Positions 5,697 to 6,835 of a stretch of 6,835 bases of DNA are shown here, one piece after another (within the stretch, counting starts at the first letter, position 1; every line of letters starts with the position of its first letter). Both the position numbers and the translations under genes were made by a program. The DNA is from Alphaproteobacteria bacterium (GTDB lineage Bacteria; Pseudomonadota; Alphaproteobacteria; ATCC43930; CGMCC-115725): assembly GCA_017353855.1 (NCBI GenBank), contig JAFMSA010000228.1, positions 1-6,835 on the forward strand, in the 5' to 3' direction. The notes beneath the pieces were generated by a model. The model ran no database searches and had not been told where the DNA came from. It was given only the letters and a program-made list of their open reading frames with translations.

Positions 5697-6516
5697 AGCG
5701 CTGTGTCGACGCCTCCTCGGGTTCCTGAGGTTCGCGCGCCAGCTCGAGCTGGCCTTCCATCGTGCCGCCGGCGACGGGGAGGACCGGTTCCCACTGCCGC
5801 TGCCGCCGGCCATAGAGGATCCCGTCGCGCGGCGCGTCGAAGGGCCGGCCGTGCGTGCCGAATGGCGCACGGTAGCGCAGATAGTCGTAGCGGCCGTCGG
5901 GACGCACCCATCCCTGGAAGTCGAGGAAACTGAGCACGGGGTAGGCGCGCCAGACTGAGCGGCGGATCGTCAGGGTCTTGTCGTAGCGGTCGAGCCACTG
6001 CTCCTTGATGAACTCCGGCACGCGGCGATGCTCGCCGGCCTCGACAAACGCCATGCCGACGCGGCGTAAGAGGTGCGTGTTCTGGCGGATCATCAGATTG
6101 GAATGAAACCGGCCGGTGACCTCACCGGCATCCGGACCGTAGAACGTGCACTCGACGGTCAATTCCTCCCAGCGCGTCATCTCGTCATGGCCGTCGCCGG
6201 CGCTATGGTGTTCGACATAGCTGTAGAGGTTGAGCGGCAGGTAGCGCGTGACGCCGACCGACCCCCAGCACGGCGTGTTGAAGTCCGGAATGTTCGCCGG
6301 CTCGCGCTGCCAGCGCGGGCGCACGAGCGGGCCCTCGAGATGCGCGACGGCGGCCACCCATTGCTGCAGGAAATCCTCGAGGCTCTGGCCCTCGAGCCAG
6401 TTGACCCGCCACCAGCCGCCTTCCGGCGTGCCCCACATGCGGCCCCAGCCGGGCGGGTGGCGGCTCTCCTGCAGGATGCCTTCGCGGGACGAGTTCGGAG
6501 ATTGCCAAGGTATCAT
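5665..6516 (-). CDS. Phage neck terminator (gp12-like / LIC_12616-like) protein with fibre-type C-terminus
   Basis: A 283-aa protein starting at ATG 6514-6516, which overlaps the previous stop as ATGA. Recognisable stretches are LEDFLQQWVAAVAHL at about residues 46-60, GPLVRPRWQREPANIPDF at 62-79, WGSVGVTR at 84-91, TRWEELTVECTFYGPDAGEV at 114-133, and FIKEQWLDRYDKTLTIRRSV to about 188, then YPVLSFLDF. This matches the pattern I know from neck-terminator (gp12-like, also called LIC_12616) proteins, which cap the tail tube or join tail to neck and lie just before DUF3383 genes. Beyond about residue 215 there is an added module with DAPRDGILYGRRQRQWEPVL and PVAGGTMEGQLELAREPQEP, resembling tail-fibre repeats. 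No clear Shine-Dalgarno site is seen, in line with coupling to the 67-aa gene. Family by pattern recognition; the extra C-terminus is seen directly, its role inferred. Confidence 0.8.
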   Translation of the reverse strand: MIPWQSPNSSREGILQESRHPPGWGRMWGTPEGGWWRVNWLEGQSLEDFLQQWVAAVAHLEGPLVRPRWQREPANIPDFNTPCWGSVGVTRYLPLNLYSYVEHHSAGDGHDEMTRWEELTVECTFYGPDAGEVTGRFHSNLMIRQNTHLLRRVGMAFVEAGEHRRVPEFIKEQWLDRYDKTLTIRRSVWRAYPVLSFLDFQGWVRPDGRYDYLRYRAPFGTHGRPFDAPRDGILYGRRQRQWEPVLPVAGGTMEGQLELAREPQEPEEASTQRYVNIHDAGKY

Positions 6517-6716
6517 CGCGTATGCCGTTCAACCGTCGCGATCCACTGATCGATCAATTGCTGCAGATCGGTGACCTCGACGGGCCCGGAATCGGTGCCG
6601 ACCCACACCCGCCGGTCCGGGATATTCAGCGCAATCTGCCCGTCGCCCAGATCCGCCGGCGGCGGTTTCTGCGACTGGTAGGTCCGCGCGGGAAGGTAGG
6701 CGATCGCCCAGTTCAC
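6513..6716 (-). CDS. Small phage protein with fibre-type N-terminal motif
   Basis: A 67-aa protein beginning at GTG 6714-6716 (MNWAIAYLPARTYQSQKPPP) one base after the upstream TAG, and ending at TGA 6513-6515, which overlaps the next ATG. The centre, LGDGQIALNIPDRRVWVGTD at residues 23-42, follows the pattern GE/GQ-IALN-x-x-D-x-x-x-W/F found at the N-termini of many phage tail fibre and receptor-binding proteins. The C-terminus forms a helix LQQLIDQWIATVERH. No good Shine-Dalgarno sequence is visible; the one-base gap suggests re-initiation. It may be a small baseplate or neck accessory that docks with fibre-like proteins. Function is not established; reality of the gene rests on coupling on both sides and on a protein-like sequence. 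Confidence 0.7.
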   Translation of the reverse strand: MNWAIAYLPARTYQSQKPPPADLGDGQIALNIPDRRVWVGTDSGPVEVTDLQQLIDQWIATVERHTR

Positions 6717-6717
6717 G

Positions 6718-6835
6718 CTATTTATTCTCGTCGCGGATCACGTAACCGATCGAGCGGATATAGGTGCCGGTATCCCACAGCGGCGTCGCCTGCGCCGCGT
6801 CGCCGCGCGCCTGCTCGACCAACGTCATGCCGCGC
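6718..6835 (-). CDS. C-terminal end of an unidentified phage protein (5'-truncated)
   Basis: The frame is open from the right edge to TAG at 6718-6720 and encodes 38 residues preceded by an incomplete codon, including GMTLVEQARGDAAQATPLWD and TGTYIRSIGYVIRDENK. The sequence looks protein-like, and its stop is followed after one base by the GTG of the 67-aa gene, so it belongs to the same operon. The fragment is too short to assign. Position suggests another neck, connector or tail component. An internal ATG exists, but the frame extends beyond the window, so the start is unknown. Confidence 0.6.
   Translation of the reverse strand, partial: RGMTLVEQARGDAAQATPLWDTGTYIRSIGYVIRDENK

Noticed and set aside
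5697..5870. N-terminal extension of the 95-aa protein back to 5870
   Set aside because: The added sequence is Arg/Ser-rich and is an off-frame reading of the neck-terminator gene; the ATG at 5694-5696 begins a normal protein.
1..6835. tRNA genes, CRISPR array, insertion sequence ends, phage attachment site, diversity-generating retroelement
   Set aside because: Reading both strands showed no cloverleaf-like segment, spaced direct repeats, transposase, integrase, reverse transcriptase or paired template/variable repeats. Almost all bases are taken up by structural genes.

Overview
This window reads as part of the tail-morphogenesis module of a double-stranded DNA tailed phage or prophage with a high-G+C genome (roughly two thirds G+C by eye, strongly G/C-ending codons). 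That composition suggests a high-GC bacterial host, perhaps a proteobacterium, but the host cannot be named and no integrase, attachment site or host gene is visible. All genes but one lie on the minus strand and are read from right to left. The gene set (neck-terminator-like protein, DUF3383 sheath-like protein, DUF3277 tube-like protein, frameshifting tail chaperone, tape measure) is the conserved set I associate with myovirus-like and Mu-like phages with contractile tails.

In transcription order: (1) the C-terminal end of an unidentified phage protein (6718 to the right edge); (2) a 67-aa protein with a fibre-type N-terminal motif (6513-6716); (3) a neck-terminator/gp12-like protein whose C-terminus carries a tail-fibre-type module (5665-6516); (4) a 95-aa protein made largely of a second copy of that module (5409-5696); then, after a break filled by an opposite-strand gene, (5) the DUF3383 protein, probably the tail sheath (3415-4887); (6) the DUF3277 protein, probably the tail tube (2865-3392); (7) an unrecognised 150-aa protein (2397-2849); (8) a tail assembly chaperone (1913-2404) with a -1 frame extension (1695-1991); (9) the tape measure protein from 1716, running off the left edge without a stop. 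Within each of the two blocks the genes are tightly packed, with overlaps of 4, 8, 22 and 32 nt and gaps of 1-22 nt, as expected for a late operon.

The single plus-strand gene (4926-5405, 159 aa, not recognised) sits head to head with the DUF3383 gene, with 38 bp between start codons, and tail to tail with the 95-aa gene, with 3 bp between stop codons. It is the best candidate for an accessory (moron-type) gene here.

The strongest non-obvious signal is a complete programmed -1 frameshift cassette in the chaperone gene: two overlapping in-register slippery heptamers within GGGAAATTTTT, followed after 3-6 nt by a perfect 9-bp stem, and then a -1 frame that has no ATG or GTG ahead of its conserved-looking part. 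This matches the G / G-T logic of lambda-type chaperones, with a predicted fusion of about 236 aa. Other notable points are the lower G+C of the DUF3277 gene, the fibre-type module repeated at the C-termini of two adjacent genes, and the inverted gene inside the structural operon. I see no RNA gene, CRISPR array, insertion sequence or clear intrinsic terminator.
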